A stretch of DNA of 34,764 nucleotides. It comes from Phycicoccus sp. Root101 (GTDB lineage: Bacteria; Actinomycetota; Actinomycetes; Actinomycetales; Dermatophilaceae). The translations under genes were made by a program, and so were the position numbers. Shown piece by piece: positions 17,312 to 26,562 of the stretch. The DNA lies in NCBI RefSeq assembly GCF_001426245.1, contig NZ_LMCM01000003.1, forward strand, positions 1 to 34,764, given 5' to 3'. Each line of letters begins with the position of its first letter. Within the stretch, counting starts at the first letter, position 1. The notes beneath the pieces were generated by a model, which did not search any database, had not been told where the DNA came from, and was given only the letters and a program-made list of their open reading frames with translations.

Positions 17312-18045
17312 TTCTTCTGCCGTCGGCTGCCGCCGTGCCAGTCCTCCTGCTTTCCGACCCTGTCGGCGTCACCTCCGAGGGCAACCAGCTGTGGCTGCTC
17401 GCGCAAGCTTCGCTTGAGCTCGGCGAAACCAGGGAAACGGGACAGTCCGACCACGTGGTCCCACAGCTCGACGGCCGACTCCTCGCGTGGCAGCCGGCTG
17501 ATCACCGGCCCGAAGAAGGCCACACCGGCAGGAGGCTCGAAGTGGATGATGGGTGTGCCTACGTCCTTGCCCGTCAGAGAGAGCGCCTCGTCGGTCTCCT
17601 GCCGGATCTCGAGGTCCCACGACTCGTCGTCGAGGGCGTCCGCCAGATCGAGCGGCAGACCTGCCTCGGCGAGGATGGGCTCCACGAACTCACGTGTCCC
17701 GCGACGCTCACGCAGCTCGCCCTCACTTCGCGAGTCCTGCGGACCCGGAGCAGAGTCGAAGATGTGCGCCCCGAACGCGGCGTACAACGGCCCCATCGCC
17801 TCGCGCCCATGCTCGGCCCGTGCCCGGGCAGCCACCCGCAGGAGCCGAAGCCCGGCGGTGTGGCCGGCCTCGTACTCAGGTGGGAACTGCGCGTCATAGT
17901 CGACTTCGGCATTGATCAGGCGCAACGAGATGAACCGCCAGTCCACGGTGTAGTCGCGCTGGGACTGCACCTGACGCACCCACTTGCTGGTCATCCAGGC
18001 GAAGGGGCACACAGGGTCGAAGTAGAAGTTGATGTCGGCGTCCAT
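17308..18045 (-). CDS. Mycothiol-dependent nitroreductase-like (Rv2466c/DsbA-fold) protein
   Basis: A 245-residue thioredoxin-fold protein of the DsbA/FrnE group. It resembles Mycobacterium tuberculosis Rv2466c along its length: an N-terminal FYFDPVCPFAWMTSKW segment, a central helical insert, then VGTPIIHF and GVAFFGPVISRLPRE followed by LWDHVVGL and FAELKRS. The family uses mycothiol to reduce nitro compounds or disulfides. The active site reads CPFA rather than the CPWC of Rv2466c, leaving a single catalytic Cys13, compatible with a mycothiol-mixed-disulfide (monothiol) cycle. It is coupled to the SRPBCC gene. Mycothiol dependence points to an actinobacterial host. Confidence 0.83.
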   Translation of the reverse strand: MDADINFYFDPVCPFAWMTSKWVRQVQSQRDYTVDWRFISLRLINAEVDYDAQFPPEYEAGHTAGLRLLRVAARARAEHGREAMGPLYAAFGAHIFDSAPGPQDSRSEGELRERRGTREFVEPILAEAGLPLDLADALDDESWDLEIRQETDEALSLTGKDVGTPIIHFEPPAGVAFFGPVISRLPREESAVELWDHVVGLSRFPGFAELKRSLREQPQLVALGGDADRVGKQEDWHGGSRRQKK

Positions 18046-18500
18046 TCATCCACCCTAGGAGGGCGGATTCGAAACGGCCAACAGGCGGGAGCGAACTTTC
18101 CGGGGCCCCTCGTGGCGAGCGACAGTTGAGCCGTGCGGTCCGCCCCTGCACGTCGTGTCACGCATGACGGCAATCTCCCCAGGGCCGGGAATCGTGGGAG
18201 CCTGTCCACACGTTCCGCACAAGGACACCAGGTCCAGTACTCCTTCGGAGGCTCTCATGGTCAGCGATGACGGGAGCGCCGGTCAGTGCTGGCGGATGGC
18301 GCAGATCAGGGGAGGTGAAGTATATGAACGCCAGCCGCTTCCCATCTGCTCAGCGTCATTGGTTCAGCATGACCGTCCCACCAGTTGTCCGACGCCAGGC
18401 GTGTCTCACCACATGCTGCGCGGGCACAGAACGGTTCTTGGGGCGCTGAGGATCGGCGGTCGAATCCTTGACGCCGCTCGACCTTCGCCGCTGGATCGCG
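18046..18500. other. Spacer between nitroreductase-like and aminotransferase genes
   Basis: No conserved gene. It contains a possible small ORF at 18324-18449 with a good ribosome binding site; nothing else is recognisable. Confidence 0.4.
18324..18449 (+). CDS. Possible small Cys-containing ORF
   Basis: A 41-residue frame preceded by a strong GGGGAGGTGA ribosome binding site, seven bases before the ATG. The product is basic and ends in a cysteine cluster (RRQACLTTCCAGTERF), reminiscent of actinobacterial cysteine-sensing leader peptides. However, no gene follows on this strand (the next one is convergent), so a leader role is doubtful. It may be a short orphan peptide or chance. Confidence 0.3.
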   Translation: MNASRFPSAQRHWFSMTVPPVVRRQACLTTCCAGTERFLGR

Positions 18501-21416
18501 TTACCAGCCCTCGGTCAGCACCCGGTCGAGCGTGTCAGCGAAGAAGTCGGCGTCCGCGATGGTGATGCCCAGCGGAGGCTTGATCTTGAGCACGCACTGA
18601 CGATCCGAGGTCGGCTGCATGATCACACCGAGATCTCTCATGCGGTCGCAGATGGCCACCGTCTCTGCCGTCGCAGGCTCCAGGGTCCGGCGGTCACGGA
18701 CCATCTCGACACCGATGTAGAGGCCCATCCCGTGGACGGCGCCGATGATCGAGTGCCGCTCGGCTAGGCCGAGCAACCGTTCCCGCAGGTGATCCCCCAC
18801 CACGCGCGCATTGTCCTGGAGCCCTTCGTCGCGCAGCACGTCGAGAACCGTCAGTCCCACGACGCTGCTGACCGGGCTGCCTCCCGCCGAGGAGAAGAAG
18901 TAGCCCTGGCTGCGATAGCTCGCGGCGATCTGCTTGGTCGTGATCACGGCACCGAGAGGATGACCGTTGCCCATCGCCTTGGCGACCGCGACGACGTCGG
19001 GCACGACGCCCTGCTGCTGAAAGCCCCAGAAGTGCTGGCCCAGACGACCGTAGCCCACCTGCACCTCATCCGCGATGCACAGACCACCGGCCGCGCGGAC
19101 CGCTTCATAGACAGTGTCGAGATAGCCGTCCGGGAGCGCCATCCCTCCCGCGTTCCCGTAGTAGGGCTCGCACAGGAAGGCAGCTGGTGGAGTGCCCGAC
19201 ACCACCATCTCTCGGACGTGGGCCACGGCATCCTCGGCATATCGATGAGCCTCCGCGCCCCGGTACTGACCGCGGTACGCGTTGGGGGCCGCAACGGCGT
19301 GCACCCACTCGGGTCGAGTCTCGAGGGCCTGCGGGTTGTCGGCGATCGAGGTCGAGATCGCATCCGTCGCGTCGGTCCATCCGTGATACGCCTCGCGAAC
19401 CGCCACCACATCCCGACGTCCTGTGTGGGCCCAGGCCAGCCGCAGCGCCAGGTCCACGGCCTCGGACCCGCTGTTGACCAGGAACACGGTGTCCAGCGGC
19501 TCGGGGAGCAGCGCGGACAACCGCTCCGAGAGCTCGACCACGGACCGGTAGTGGAAGCGCGAGTTGGTGTTGAGCAGACGCCACTGCCGCTGGATCGCGT
19601 CGGCGAGCTGCGGATGTCCGTGCCCCAGGATTGACACGTTGTTGAGCATGTCGAGATAGGCGCGACCGTCGACGTCGAACAGGTGCTGCTTCCAGCCACG
19701 CTCGATCTGTGGCGGCGCGCTGAAGTAGTGCTCCTGCACCGGCGCGAACGACGAGTTGCGGCGTTCGAGCAGAGGGTGCGCGTTCTCCTGCAGAGAGTCC
19801 GTCCATCCGCCGGGATCGATCAGCGGAGTCGGGTCGGGGCTGGCCCACGCCCACGCCTCAGCCATGGCGGCGGTCACGAAGAACGGCGGTCGACCCGGAC
19901 CCCGGCTGACCTGGACACGAAGAGACGTGGACACCCCACGGGTCTCGAGGATTCCAATCGGCTCTCCCGAGCCCACGATCGACCCGGGGGCCGCACCCTC
20001 GATGGGGCCGGACAGCCACAGGTCGTGCCCGTCGTCGCCGCGCACCACGACGGCGTCCTCGGCGATTTCGATCCTCCCGGGCCACGGCGCGAAGAGCTCC
20101 GTGTCCCGAGACGCGAACAACTCCACTCCCAGCGCCACGTTCGACGGCGCGTCGAAATCGTTGGTCCGTGTGCGGGTGAGTCTGCGCTGGTGCGCAGGGA
20201 TGTACGCGAGGTCCGCGGACGCGGCCAGGACCGCTGCAGACACAGACTGCTCCGCGTCGCCCTCGAGGAACACGCCGCCGTCGAGGTGGGGACTGGTGGT
20301 CGAGACGTCCATCGGCACCAGGGTCGAACCGCTGACGATCGGCGATCCGGTCGCAGTGGGCCTGGAGAAAGGGAGACGGATCGTCGAGCGGACAAGCTCG
20401 GTCATCACCTCGAGTGGAACGGACGTCGCCACGGTGAAGATCCGCCGTTCCCGCTCAAGGTTGTTCACGGCGTAGTCGTTGTCTTGATCGATGCTCACCT
20501 GGTGCTGCCCACTCACCAGCAGGACCGCGGCGCGAAGGACGACCAACGGCCAGAACGCCTCGAGCTCGTCGTCCGACAGCGATCTGACCCGATCGAATGC
20601 CGTGACCGCGGGAAGAATCGTCTCCACACCACCGCCGTACGAAAGCAACGTCGCGCACGTCACGGCCAGCTCGCCGACGGCCCAGCTTTCCGTGAGATCA
20701 CCGAAGTCGATGAGCCCCACGGGGTGTCGTCGACCGTGACGATGAGCCGCCACAACGTTGTCGTCCGTCAGGTCACCATGGATCACCTGGACGGGTAGGC
20801 GCTCCGACACCCTCGCCAGCGCCTCGTGCGCGGCCTGCACGGCCTCCAGTGCGGCATCAGGCCCGCCTGCGATGTCCACGAAACCGGCGAGTCGACCGAC
20901 GACGTGGTGAGCGTGTCGCAGGTCCCACTGCAGTTCGCGCCGCGGGACTGGTCCATCGAATTCGGCCAGGGCAATCGAGGTCCGCGCGACCAGATCGCCC
21001 AGTGACGCCACCACCGACGTCGCAAGATGGTCGCTCTCGCTGAGGACTCCCCCGTCGAGGAACGTCATGAGTCGGATCAGGAGCGCCGTTCCGTCGATCT
21101 CGGCTTGGTGAATCGTCGCACCGTCCGACCCAGGCACCGACGTCGACACCGCGATGGTGTCGTCGAAGCGCTGGATGTGCGCGGCCGCCCGATCCTGCGC
21201 CTCCAGGTCTGCCCAGGTGAAGGCGGGGTTCGAGACCTTGAGCACGAAGGTCCCGACGGATGACTCGATCCGAAAGTTGGCATCCTGCTGGCTACCGAGC
21301 TTGGTGGCGGTGCCCACGATGCCGTAGTGCTGCTGCAGGACTGTCTCCGCCTGGGCCGGCGAGACGTCCGGTGTAGGGAGTGCCTCATGCTCCAAGAAGC
21401 TGAAGGTCTGGGACAT
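18501..21416 (-). CDS. Three-domain fusion: APH-type kinase, M23-like domain, class III aminotransferase/phospho-lyase
   Basis: A 971-residue cytoplasmic protein. Domain 1 (about 1-330) is an APH/choline-kinase fold with VIHGDLTDDNVV and LIDFGDL (catalytic and metal Asp). Domain 2 (about 400-520) is a degenerate M23/biotinyl-like beta domain (APWPGRIEI ... GSGEPIGILE) without a metal-site HxH. Domain 3 (about 540-971) is a class III PLP enzyme: LVNSGSEAVDLALR, YHGWTDATDA, CIADEVQVGYGR, and PLP-lysine AKAMGNGHPLG. Human hydroxylysine kinase and the AGXT2L phospho-lyases do these two steps as separate proteins, so phosphorylation followed by PLP-dependent phospho-elimination of an amino alcohol is the likely reaction; substrate unknown. 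ATG 21416 follows AAGGAAGG. Fourth gene of the ABC operon, 87 bases after the ATPase. Confidence 0.87.
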   Translation of the reverse strand: MSQTFSFLEHEALPTPDVSPAQAETVLQQHYGIVGTATKLGSQQDANFRIESSVGTFVLKVSNPAFTWADLEAQDRAAAHIQRFDDTIAVSTSVPGSDGATIHQAEIDGTALLIRLMTFLDGGVLSESDHLATSVVASLGDLVARTSIALAEFDGPVPRRELQWDLRHAHHVVGRLAGFVDIAGGPDAALEAVQAAHEALARVSERLPVQVIHGDLTDDNVVAAHRHGRRHPVGLIDFGDLTESWAVGELAVTCATLLSYGGGVETILPAVTAFDRVRSLSDDELEAFWPLVVLRAAVLLVSGQHQVSIDQDNDYAVNNLERERRIFTVATSVPLEVMTELVRSTIRLPFSRPTATGSPIVSGSTLVPMDVSTTSPHLDGGVFLEGDAEQSVSAAVLAASADLAYIPAHQRRLTRTRTNDFDAPSNVALGVELFASRDTELFAPWPGRIEIAEDAVVVRGDDGHDLWLSGPIEGAAPGSIVGSGEPIGILETRGVSTSLRVQVSRGPGRPPFFVTAAMAEAWAWASPDPTPLIDPGGWTDSLQENAHPLLERRNSSFAPVQEHYFSAPPQIERGWKQHLFDVDGRAYLDMLNNVSILGHGHPQLADAIQRQWRLLNTNSRFHYRSVVELSERLSALLPEPLDTVFLVNSGSEAVDLALRLAWAHTGRRDVVAVREAYHGWTDATDAISTSIADNPQALETRPEWVHAVAAPNAYRGQYRGAEAHRYAEDAVAHVREMVVSGTPPAAFLCEPYYGNAGGMALPDGYLDTVYEAVRAAGGLCIADEVQVGYGRLGQHFWGFQQQGVVPDVVAVAKAMGNGHPLGAVITTKQIAASYRSQGYFFSSAGGSPVSSVVGLTVLDVLRDEGLQDNARVVGDHLRERLLGLAERHSIIGAVHGMGLYIGVEMVRDRRTLEPATAETVAICDRMRDLGVIMQPTSDRQCVLKIKPPLGITIADADFFADTLDRVLTEGW

Positions 21417-21503
21417 GGCTACCTTCCTTCCCTGCGTAAGCGGACGATGAACGGCGGACGATGAAAGGTCTCTCAACGATCCTGTCGATGTCCGACCACC
21501 CTG

Positions 21504-22295
21504 CTACGAGCCGAGGATCGAGAGGAAGGCCCTCGTGCGCTCGTGCTCAGCGTTGGTGAAAAGCGACTCCGGCGGCCCTTGCTCCAGGATGCGACCGCGG
21601 TCGAACATCACGAGGCGGTCTGCCGCAGACCGCGCGAACCCCATCTCGTGGGTGACGACGACCATCGTCATCCCGTCCGCCGCCAGCTCACCCATGACCG
21701 AGATGACCTCGCCGACCATCTCGGGGTCAAGCGCGCTGGTGGGCTCGTCGAACAGCATGAGGGCCGGCTTCATCGCAAGGGCTCGGGCGATCGCGACGCG
21801 CTGCTGCTGACCGCCCGACAACGCCCGGGGACGGTTGTCCTCCTTGTCGGACAGACCGACCCGGGCCAGCAGTTCCCGCGCCTCCTCGCGTGCTTGGTCC
21901 TTGCTGATGCCGAGCACCTTGATCGGGGCGACGGCGACGTTCTCGAGCGCCGACAGGTGCGGGAAGAGGTTGAAGCGCTGGAAGACGAACCCGATCTTGC
22001 GACGCCGACGCGCGACCACACGCGGGGTGTCCTCCACCAGTCCGCCCTTCGACTCCTTGTAACCGACCGATTCGCCCAGCACCTCCACGGAACCGGAGTC
22101 GATCCGCTCCAAGTGGTTCAGGCATCGCAGGAAGGTCGTCTTGCCAGATCCTGACGGGCCGATCATCACCACGACCTCCTGCCGTTGCACCGTCATCGAC
22201 ACCGAGTCGAGGACCTTGAGCGGCCCAAAGCTCTTGACGACGTCACGCGCCTCGAGGATCACGTCGGAACCGTCATCGTGGGTGTGGATGCTCAT
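21504..22295 (-). CDS. Polar amino-acid ABC transporter, ATP-binding protein
   Basis: A 263-residue ATPase of the PAAT (GlnQ/HisP) family. Walker A is [11 protein letters not shown] loop in [16 protein letters not shown], signature [16 protein letters not shown], Walker [15 protein letters not shown], and the H loop VVVTHEM. An extra short insert after strand 3 ([19 protein letters not shown]) is a feature of a PAAT subset. ATG at 22295 overlaps the permease stop (ATGA). It powers import together with the permease and lipoprotein upstream. Confidence 0.94.
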   Translation of the reverse strand: MSIHTHDDGSDVILEARDVVKSFGPLKVLDSVSMTVQRQEVVVMIGPSGSGKTTFLRCLNHLERIDSGSVEVLGESVGYKESKGGLVEDTPRVVARRRRKIGFVFQRFNLFPHLSALENVAVAPIKVLGISKDQAREEARELLARVGLSDKEDNRPRALSGGQQQRVAIARALAMKPALMLFDEPTSALDPEMVGEVISVMGELAADGMTMVVVTHEMGFARSAADRLVMFDRGRILEQGPPESLFTNAEHERTRAFLSILGS

Positions 22296-23110
22296 CCGTG
22301 AACCGCCTTCGTCAGGGGAAGACGGGCTGGTCCGCCGAGGAGACGTTCGCGCATGCTGACCCGCTGTGTCGGCGTCGCTGGATCGCCGAACTTGCGCTCG
22401 AGCCATGCCTGCACGACCGACCAGATCGTCGTAAGGAGCAAGTAGTAGGCGGCGACCGCCATGAAGATCTCGAATGTCTTGAAGGTCGCGGAGTTGATCG
22501 ACTGGGCCGTCAGAAACATCTCCTGGACTCCGATGACGCTGAGCAGCGAGGTCGACTTCATCATCAGGTTGAACTCGTTGCCCAGTGGCGGGATCACGAT
22601 GCGGGTGGCCTGGGGCAGGATCACCGTCCGCATCGCGACGGCTGGTGACATGCCAAGGGCCTTGGCAGCCTCGGTCTGTCCATCGTCCACCGAATCGAGG
22701 GACGCTCGGATGATCTCGGACATGTAGGCGCTTTCGTTGACCGCGAGCGTGATGATCGCCGCCTGGATGACACCGAGCAAGGTCACCGACCCGAGCGTGA
22801 GGTCGCTGAACCGGTAGATACCCGTCGCGGCCAGGCCGTTGTAGACGATCACGAGCTGCACCAACAGGGGCGTGCCGCGGATGGCCCAGACGTACACGCC
22901 CCCGATCCACCCGAGCACGGGGAACCGGCTACGGCGCATCAGCGCGATCCCCAGCCCGCCGATGACGCCTAAGGCCTGAGCGAGCACCGAGATGTAGACC
23001 GTGCGCCACAGCCCAGTGAGGAACGGTCCGGACGGATGGATGACCGCGTCGACGAAGAAGCCCCAATCGAACGTCGGCTGTCCTTGGGCGGCTTGTAGCA
23101 GTGAGTGCAT
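22292..23110 (-). CDS. Polar amino-acid ABC transporter, permease
   Basis: A 272-residue inner-membrane protein with about five hydrophobic segments and the HisMQ pattern: [33 protein letters not shown], and the EAA loop [22 protein letters not shown] that contacts the ATPase. The single permease probably acts as a homodimer. It follows the binding-protein gene after a 51-base gap and overlaps the ATPase gene. Confidence 0.93.
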   Translation of the reverse strand: MHSLLQAAQGQPTFDWGFFVDAVIHPSGPFLTGLWRTVYISVLAQALGVIGGLGIALMRRSRFPVLGWIGGVYVWAIRGTPLLVQLVIVYNGLAATGIYRFSDLTLGSVTLLGVIQAAIITLAVNESAYMSEIIRASLDSVDDGQTEAAKALGMSPAVAMRTVILPQATRIVIPPLGNEFNLMMKSTSLLSVIGVQEMFLTAQSINSATFKTFEIFMAVAAYYLLLTTIWSVVQAWLERKFGDPATPTQRVSMRERLLGGPARLPLTKAVHG

Positions 23111-23161
23111 GAGTCCTGTCGATCCGTGGTCGTCATGTCGGTCGGAGGTCGTGCCGCTGTG

Positions 23162-24043
23162 TCAGCTCGCGGGGAGGGCGTCGTCGGTGAGCGACCAATT
23201 CTTCAAGATCGCGTCGTACGTTCCGTCGGCTCGCACCGCGGCGAACGCCTTGACCAGTGCGGCGTTCAGGGCGGCGTTGCTCTTGGCAGTCGCGATGCCC
23301 GTCTCGATCTTGCCGAACGGCTTGCCGACGGTCTCGAAGGTGCCGGGCTGCTGCTTGATGGCGTAGCCGGCGATCTCGACCGTGGTGCCGTAGGCGTCGA
23401 CGAGGCCGAGCTTCAGTTGCTGCTGAGCCTCGGAGTCACGGCCGAACTTCGAGACGGCGATGGTGGGCTTGCCAGCGGCCTGACACTTCTTTGCTTGGGC
23501 GTCAAGGAGGTCCACGATGGTGGTGCCGGTCTGGGCAGCGACCTTGCGACCGCACAGGTTCTCGATGCCAGTCACGGCACCGGGGTTGCCCGCCTTCACC
23601 AGGACCGTATTGCCCGCGTACATGTACGGCACGAAGTCGACGACCTTCTCGCGCTCCGGCTTGATGTATAGCTGCGACATGATCGCGTCGCACTGACGTC
23701 CCTGCAGGGCCGGAATGATGCCGTTGAAAGCAACATTCTGCCACGTCGACTTCAGGCCTAGCTGCTTGGCGATGGCGTCGCCGAGCTCAATCTCGGTGCC
23801 GACAGCCTTCTGGTCCTTGTCGAAGTACGTCAAAGGCGGTGCACTGATGTCGGCACAGAACGTCAACGTTCCTGAGGAGATCAGCGAGCTGGACGGCACC
23901 GCCGCCGACCCTCCGCCCGACCCTGAACTGGAGTCGGACCCCGTGGATCCTCCGCCGCATGCGGACAGCAGCGTCGCCGCGGCCACGACCGCCACGACGC
24001 TGATCGAGTACCGGACGGCTGAGGTGGTTCCGTGTGACTTCAT
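23162..24043 (-). CDS. Amino-acid-type ABC solute-binding lipoprotein
   Basis: A 293-residue secreted lipoprotein. The signal peptide ends in lipobox LLSAC with lipidated Cys29, then a Gly/Ser linker. The SBP_bac_3 fold follows: LTFCADISAPPLTYFDKDQKAVGTEIEL, VAFNGIIPALQGRQCDAIMS, and DAYGTTVEIAGYAI. The family binds polar amino acids or their derivatives. An AAAGGT ribosome binding site precedes ATG 24043. It heads the minus-strand operon and lies divergent to the GntR regulator; a FadR-type operator at 24081-24091 sits in its leader, so repression by that regulator is likely. Confidence 0.93.
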   Translation of the reverse strand: MKSHGTTSAVRYSISVVAVVAAATLLSACGGGSTGSDSSSGSGGGSAAVPSSSLISSGTLTFCADISAPPLTYFDKDQKAVGTEIELGDAIAKQLGLKSTWQNVAFNGIIPALQGRQCDAIMSQLYIKPEREKVVDFVPYMYAGNTVLVKAGNPGAVTGIENLCGRKVAAQTGTTIVDLLDAQAKKCQAAGKPTIAVSKFGRDSEAQQQLKLGLVDAYGTTVEIAGYAIKQQPGTFETVGKPFGKIETGIATAKSNAALNAALVKAFAAVRADGTYDAILKNWSLTDDALPAS

Positions 24044-24080
24044 GGGCGACCTTTCGGGGGCTGCGCGATGCGAGGCTCAT

Positions 24081-24091
24081 TGGTCTGACCA
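24081..24091. promoter_or_regulatory. Candidate GntR (FadR-type) operator, ABC operon side
   Basis: TGGTCTGACCA is a perfect 11-bp palindrome matching the FadR-subfamily consensus TNGTNNNACNA. It lies 37 bases before the lipoprotein start codon. A near-identical copy lies at 24233-24243, before the divergent regulator gene. Confidence 0.7.
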
Positions 24092-24232
24092 TCCAGACGC
24101 TAGGGGCTTGACGGGCTAACGTCAATCAATTCGAAGAAGATCCGGTCACTGACGACGTAAATCGCACATAAACGCGACTTCACGTACGGATATAGTCGTT
24201 CTAGCGAGCGGCACATGTAGCATGCTGACAAC

Positions 24233-24243
24233 AGGTCAGACCA
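24233..24243. promoter_or_regulatory. Candidate GntR operator, autoregulatory side
   Basis: AGGTCAGACCA matches the complement of the first operator at 10 of 11 positions. It ends ten bases before the GntR ATG and touches its AAAGGAG ribosome binding site, so binding could block both transcription and translation of the regulator operon. Confidence 0.68.
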
Positions 24244-24253
24244 AAGGAGCGCC

Positions 24254-24985
24254 ATGATCGACTGGCAACACCTCGCTCATGAGCAACGATCGGCACCTAC
24301 GACGATCTCTGCGCGCATCCACGAGCTGATCTCCGATGGCGACCTCGTCCCCGGCGAACGCATCCCCGCCGAACGGGAGCTCTCGACAGCCCTGGGCGTC
24401 TCGCGCGCTACCGTTCGAGAGGCGCTACGCGAGCTCGAGCTGCGCGGACTGATCGACCGACGCCGCGGCCGCGGCACCGTGGTGGTCGAGTCGCAGCGCC
24501 CCGAGATCACCTCATCGCTGTTCGGCGACATCGACCCCACGACCAGGGCCTTGCGCGAGGTCATGGACATGCGCGGCGTCATAGAACCACCGATCGCCGA
24601 GCGGGCCGCGACGCGTGCCAGCACCGACCAGATCGAGCGACTTGCGGACCTCGTGGCGCAGGCCGCTGACGAGATCGACCGCGGTGTCGACCCGCAGCGC
24701 TACGTCGAGCTCGACGTCGCCTTCCACCTGACGCTCGCACGGATGACGGCTAATCCTCTGCTCGAGCGGCTGCTGACCGTCACACATGAATGGATGGCGC
24801 CCTCGCGGCGGTCGTCCCTCGAGACCGAGACCCGCATCCATCGCTCGTTGGCCGCGCACCGCCGCATCCTCGACGCGGTCCAGCGCCACGACCCAGCCGC
24901 AGCGTCCCGCGAGATGACCGCGCACATCAACGACATCCTCACCGTGATCGCCGGCGACGGCCCGACACCTACGAAGGCAGGCTGA
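24254..24985 (+). CDS. GntR-family transcriptional regulator, FadR subfamily
   Basis: A 243-residue cytoplasmic repressor. The winged HTH (about residues 18-80) has GDLVPGERIPAERELSTALGVSRATVREALRELE in the order expected for GntR. The C-terminal FCD domain (about 95-230) shows metal/ligand residues D and H in the helices (ELDVAFHLTLA, HRRILDAVQRHD). FadR-type members sense small carboxylates or amino acids. It is divergent from the ABC operon, has its own operator copy, and its stop is one base before the next start, so it is co-transcribed with the gamma-glutamyltransferase-like gene. RBS AAAGGAG. Confidence 0.93.
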   Translation: MIDWQHLAHEQRSAPTTISARIHELISDGDLVPGERIPAERELSTALGVSRATVREALRELELRGLIDRRRGRGTVVVESQRPEITSSLFGDIDPTTRALREVMDMRGVIEPPIAERAATRASTDQIERLADLVAQAADEIDRGVDPQRYVELDVAFHLTLARMTANPLLERLLTVTHEWMAPSRRSSLETETRIHRSLAAHRRILDAVQRHDPAAASREMTAHINDILTVIAGDGPTPTKAG

Positions 24986-24986
24986 C

Positions 24987-26555
24987 ATGAGCTCCGATAC
25001 CTCCCGATGGGCCGTCGCCACCCCCCACGCCAGCGCCACCGACGCCGCTGAGAAGGTCTTCCGTGAAGGTGGCAACGCCGTCGACGCCGCCCTGGCCGCC
25101 GCCAGCGCACTTACCGTCGTCTACCCCCATCAGTGCTCGATCGGTGGCGACTGCATCGCGCTGGTCGGTCTGCCTGACGGCACGACGCACGTCGTCATGG
25201 GCGTCGGTCGAACGCCGGCGGATATGTCGCTCGACTCCTTCGCCGACATGACGACGATGCCGGTCGACGGCGCGCTGACCGTCACCGTGCCCGGCGCGGT
25301 CGGCGCTTGGCACACCATGGCCGAGCGTTGGGGCTCGGTCGGACTGACCTCGAGCCTCGAGGTCGCACGACGAATGGCATCCGAGGGCGTCCCGGTCGCT
25401 GCCGGCCTGGGCCGCGACCTGTTCCGCGAGGAGCACCGCATCCTGGCCGACCCGGGCCTGCGCCAGGTCTTCGCGCCCAACGGACGCCCCCTCGCGGCCG
25501 GTGAGCAACTCGTCCAGCCCCGGCTCGCCGCCAGCCTGCAGGCCATCGCCGAGTCGGGTCAGGACGCGCTGTACCGCGGCGACCTAGCCCGCAGCATCAC
25601 CGCGACCCTGCAGTCGAGGGGCTCAGCGATGACCACAGAGGACTTCGCAATCCACGAAACAGTGGTCGACGTCCCCGTCTCCGCGACGTACGACGGCCGG
25701 GAGTACGTGACCGCTCCGCCGCCATCGCAGGGCGCTTTCTTCCTCGAGGCCGTGACTGCACTCGAGCTGATCCGCCTCGCCACCGGCAAACCCCTCGATC
25801 TCGACGGGCCGGACGCCGCCACCGTTGCGATGGTGCTGGGAGACGTCGCCGAAGACCGCGACCGCCTGTTGGGCGACCCCGCGGTGTCCCCGCTCGACCT
25901 GGTCCAGCTGATGGGTACCCGCGCCCGCGAGATTGCGCAGCTTGACTCGGCGCCGGCGACCGGCCCGCGCAACCCACCACCCACAGGCGACACGGTCGCG
26001 GTCGTCACCTCCGACGGATCCGGCACCTGGGTCTCGCTCATCCAGAGCCTGTTCCACGCGTTCGGGTCCGGCATCCTCGACCCCGAGTCAGGCATCATCC
26101 TGCACAACCGCGGTGCGTCGTTCTCCGTCTCCCCCAACCACCCGGGAGCCGTCGCACCCTCGCGTCGCCCTCCTCACACACTGATGCCGGTGCTTACGCG
26201 TGACGACGGTGTGCTGTCCGGCGCCCACGGGACGATGGGCGGTCGTGCGCAAGCGCAGATCCACGCACAACTCGCACTCCGCCTCGCGACCGGCGACCTG
26301 CCAGGGGCAGCGATCGGCAGACCCCGCTGGGTCGTCGGCCTGATGGAGGAGGGGTACCGCGACCAACGCACCGTCGGAGTCGAGGCAAACGCCCCGGCTG
26401 CCGTCGCGCACGCACTACGCGCGACCGGCTTCGAGGTCACCGAGCTCCCCGCCAACGACGACGGGGTCGGGCACTCGCAGATGGTGCGGCGCTACCCTTC
26501 CGGATTGGCCGCAGCAAGCGACCCCCGCTCCGACGGCAGCGCGCGGATCGGGTGA
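24987..26555 (+). CDS. Gamma-glutamyltransferase-family hydrolase
   Basis: A 522-residue Ntn-hydrolase of the Ggt family. N-terminal FREGGNAVDAALAAASALTVVYPHQCSIGGD is the characteristic large-subunit region. The nucleophile Thr is in GDTVAVV (Thr336), where autocleavage would separate large and small subunits, followed by SLIQSLFHAFGSGILDPESGIILHNRG and GTMGGRAQAQ. There is no signal peptide, so unlike many Ggt enzymes it is probably cytoplasmic. It likely hydrolyses a gamma-glutamyl amide or related compound imported by the ABC system; substrate unknown. Start ATG is one base after the GntR stop. Confidence 0.9.
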   Translation: MSSDTSRWAVATPHASATDAAEKVFREGGNAVDAALAAASALTVVYPHQCSIGGDCIALVGLPDGTTHVVMGVGRTPADMSLDSFADMTTMPVDGALTVTVPGAVGAWHTMAERWGSVGLTSSLEVARRMASEGVPVAAGLGRDLFREEHRILADPGLRQVFAPNGRPLAAGEQLVQPRLAASLQAIAESGQDALYRGDLARSITATLQSRGSAMTTEDFAIHETVVDVPVSATYDGREYVTAPPPSQGAFFLEAVTALELIRLATGKPLDLDGPDAATVAMVLGDVAEDRDRLLGDPAVSPLDLVQLMGTRAREIAQLDSAPATGPRNPPPTGDTVAVVTSDGSGTWVSLIQSLFHAFGSGILDPESGIILHNRGASFSVSPNHPGAVAPSRRPPHTLMPVLTRDDGVLSGAHGTMGGRAQAQIHAQLALRLATGDLPGAAIGRPRWVVGLMEEGYRDQRTVGVEANAPAAVAHALRATGFEVTELPANDDGVGHSQMVRRYPSGLAAASDPRSDGSARIG

Positions 26556-26562
26556 CCGGACG

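Noticed and set aside
18055-18258. Minus-strand 67-residue frame with a CGTC motif, weakly DUF397-like
   Set aside because: Only a short stretch resembles the family, the conserved core is incomplete, and no good start is found.
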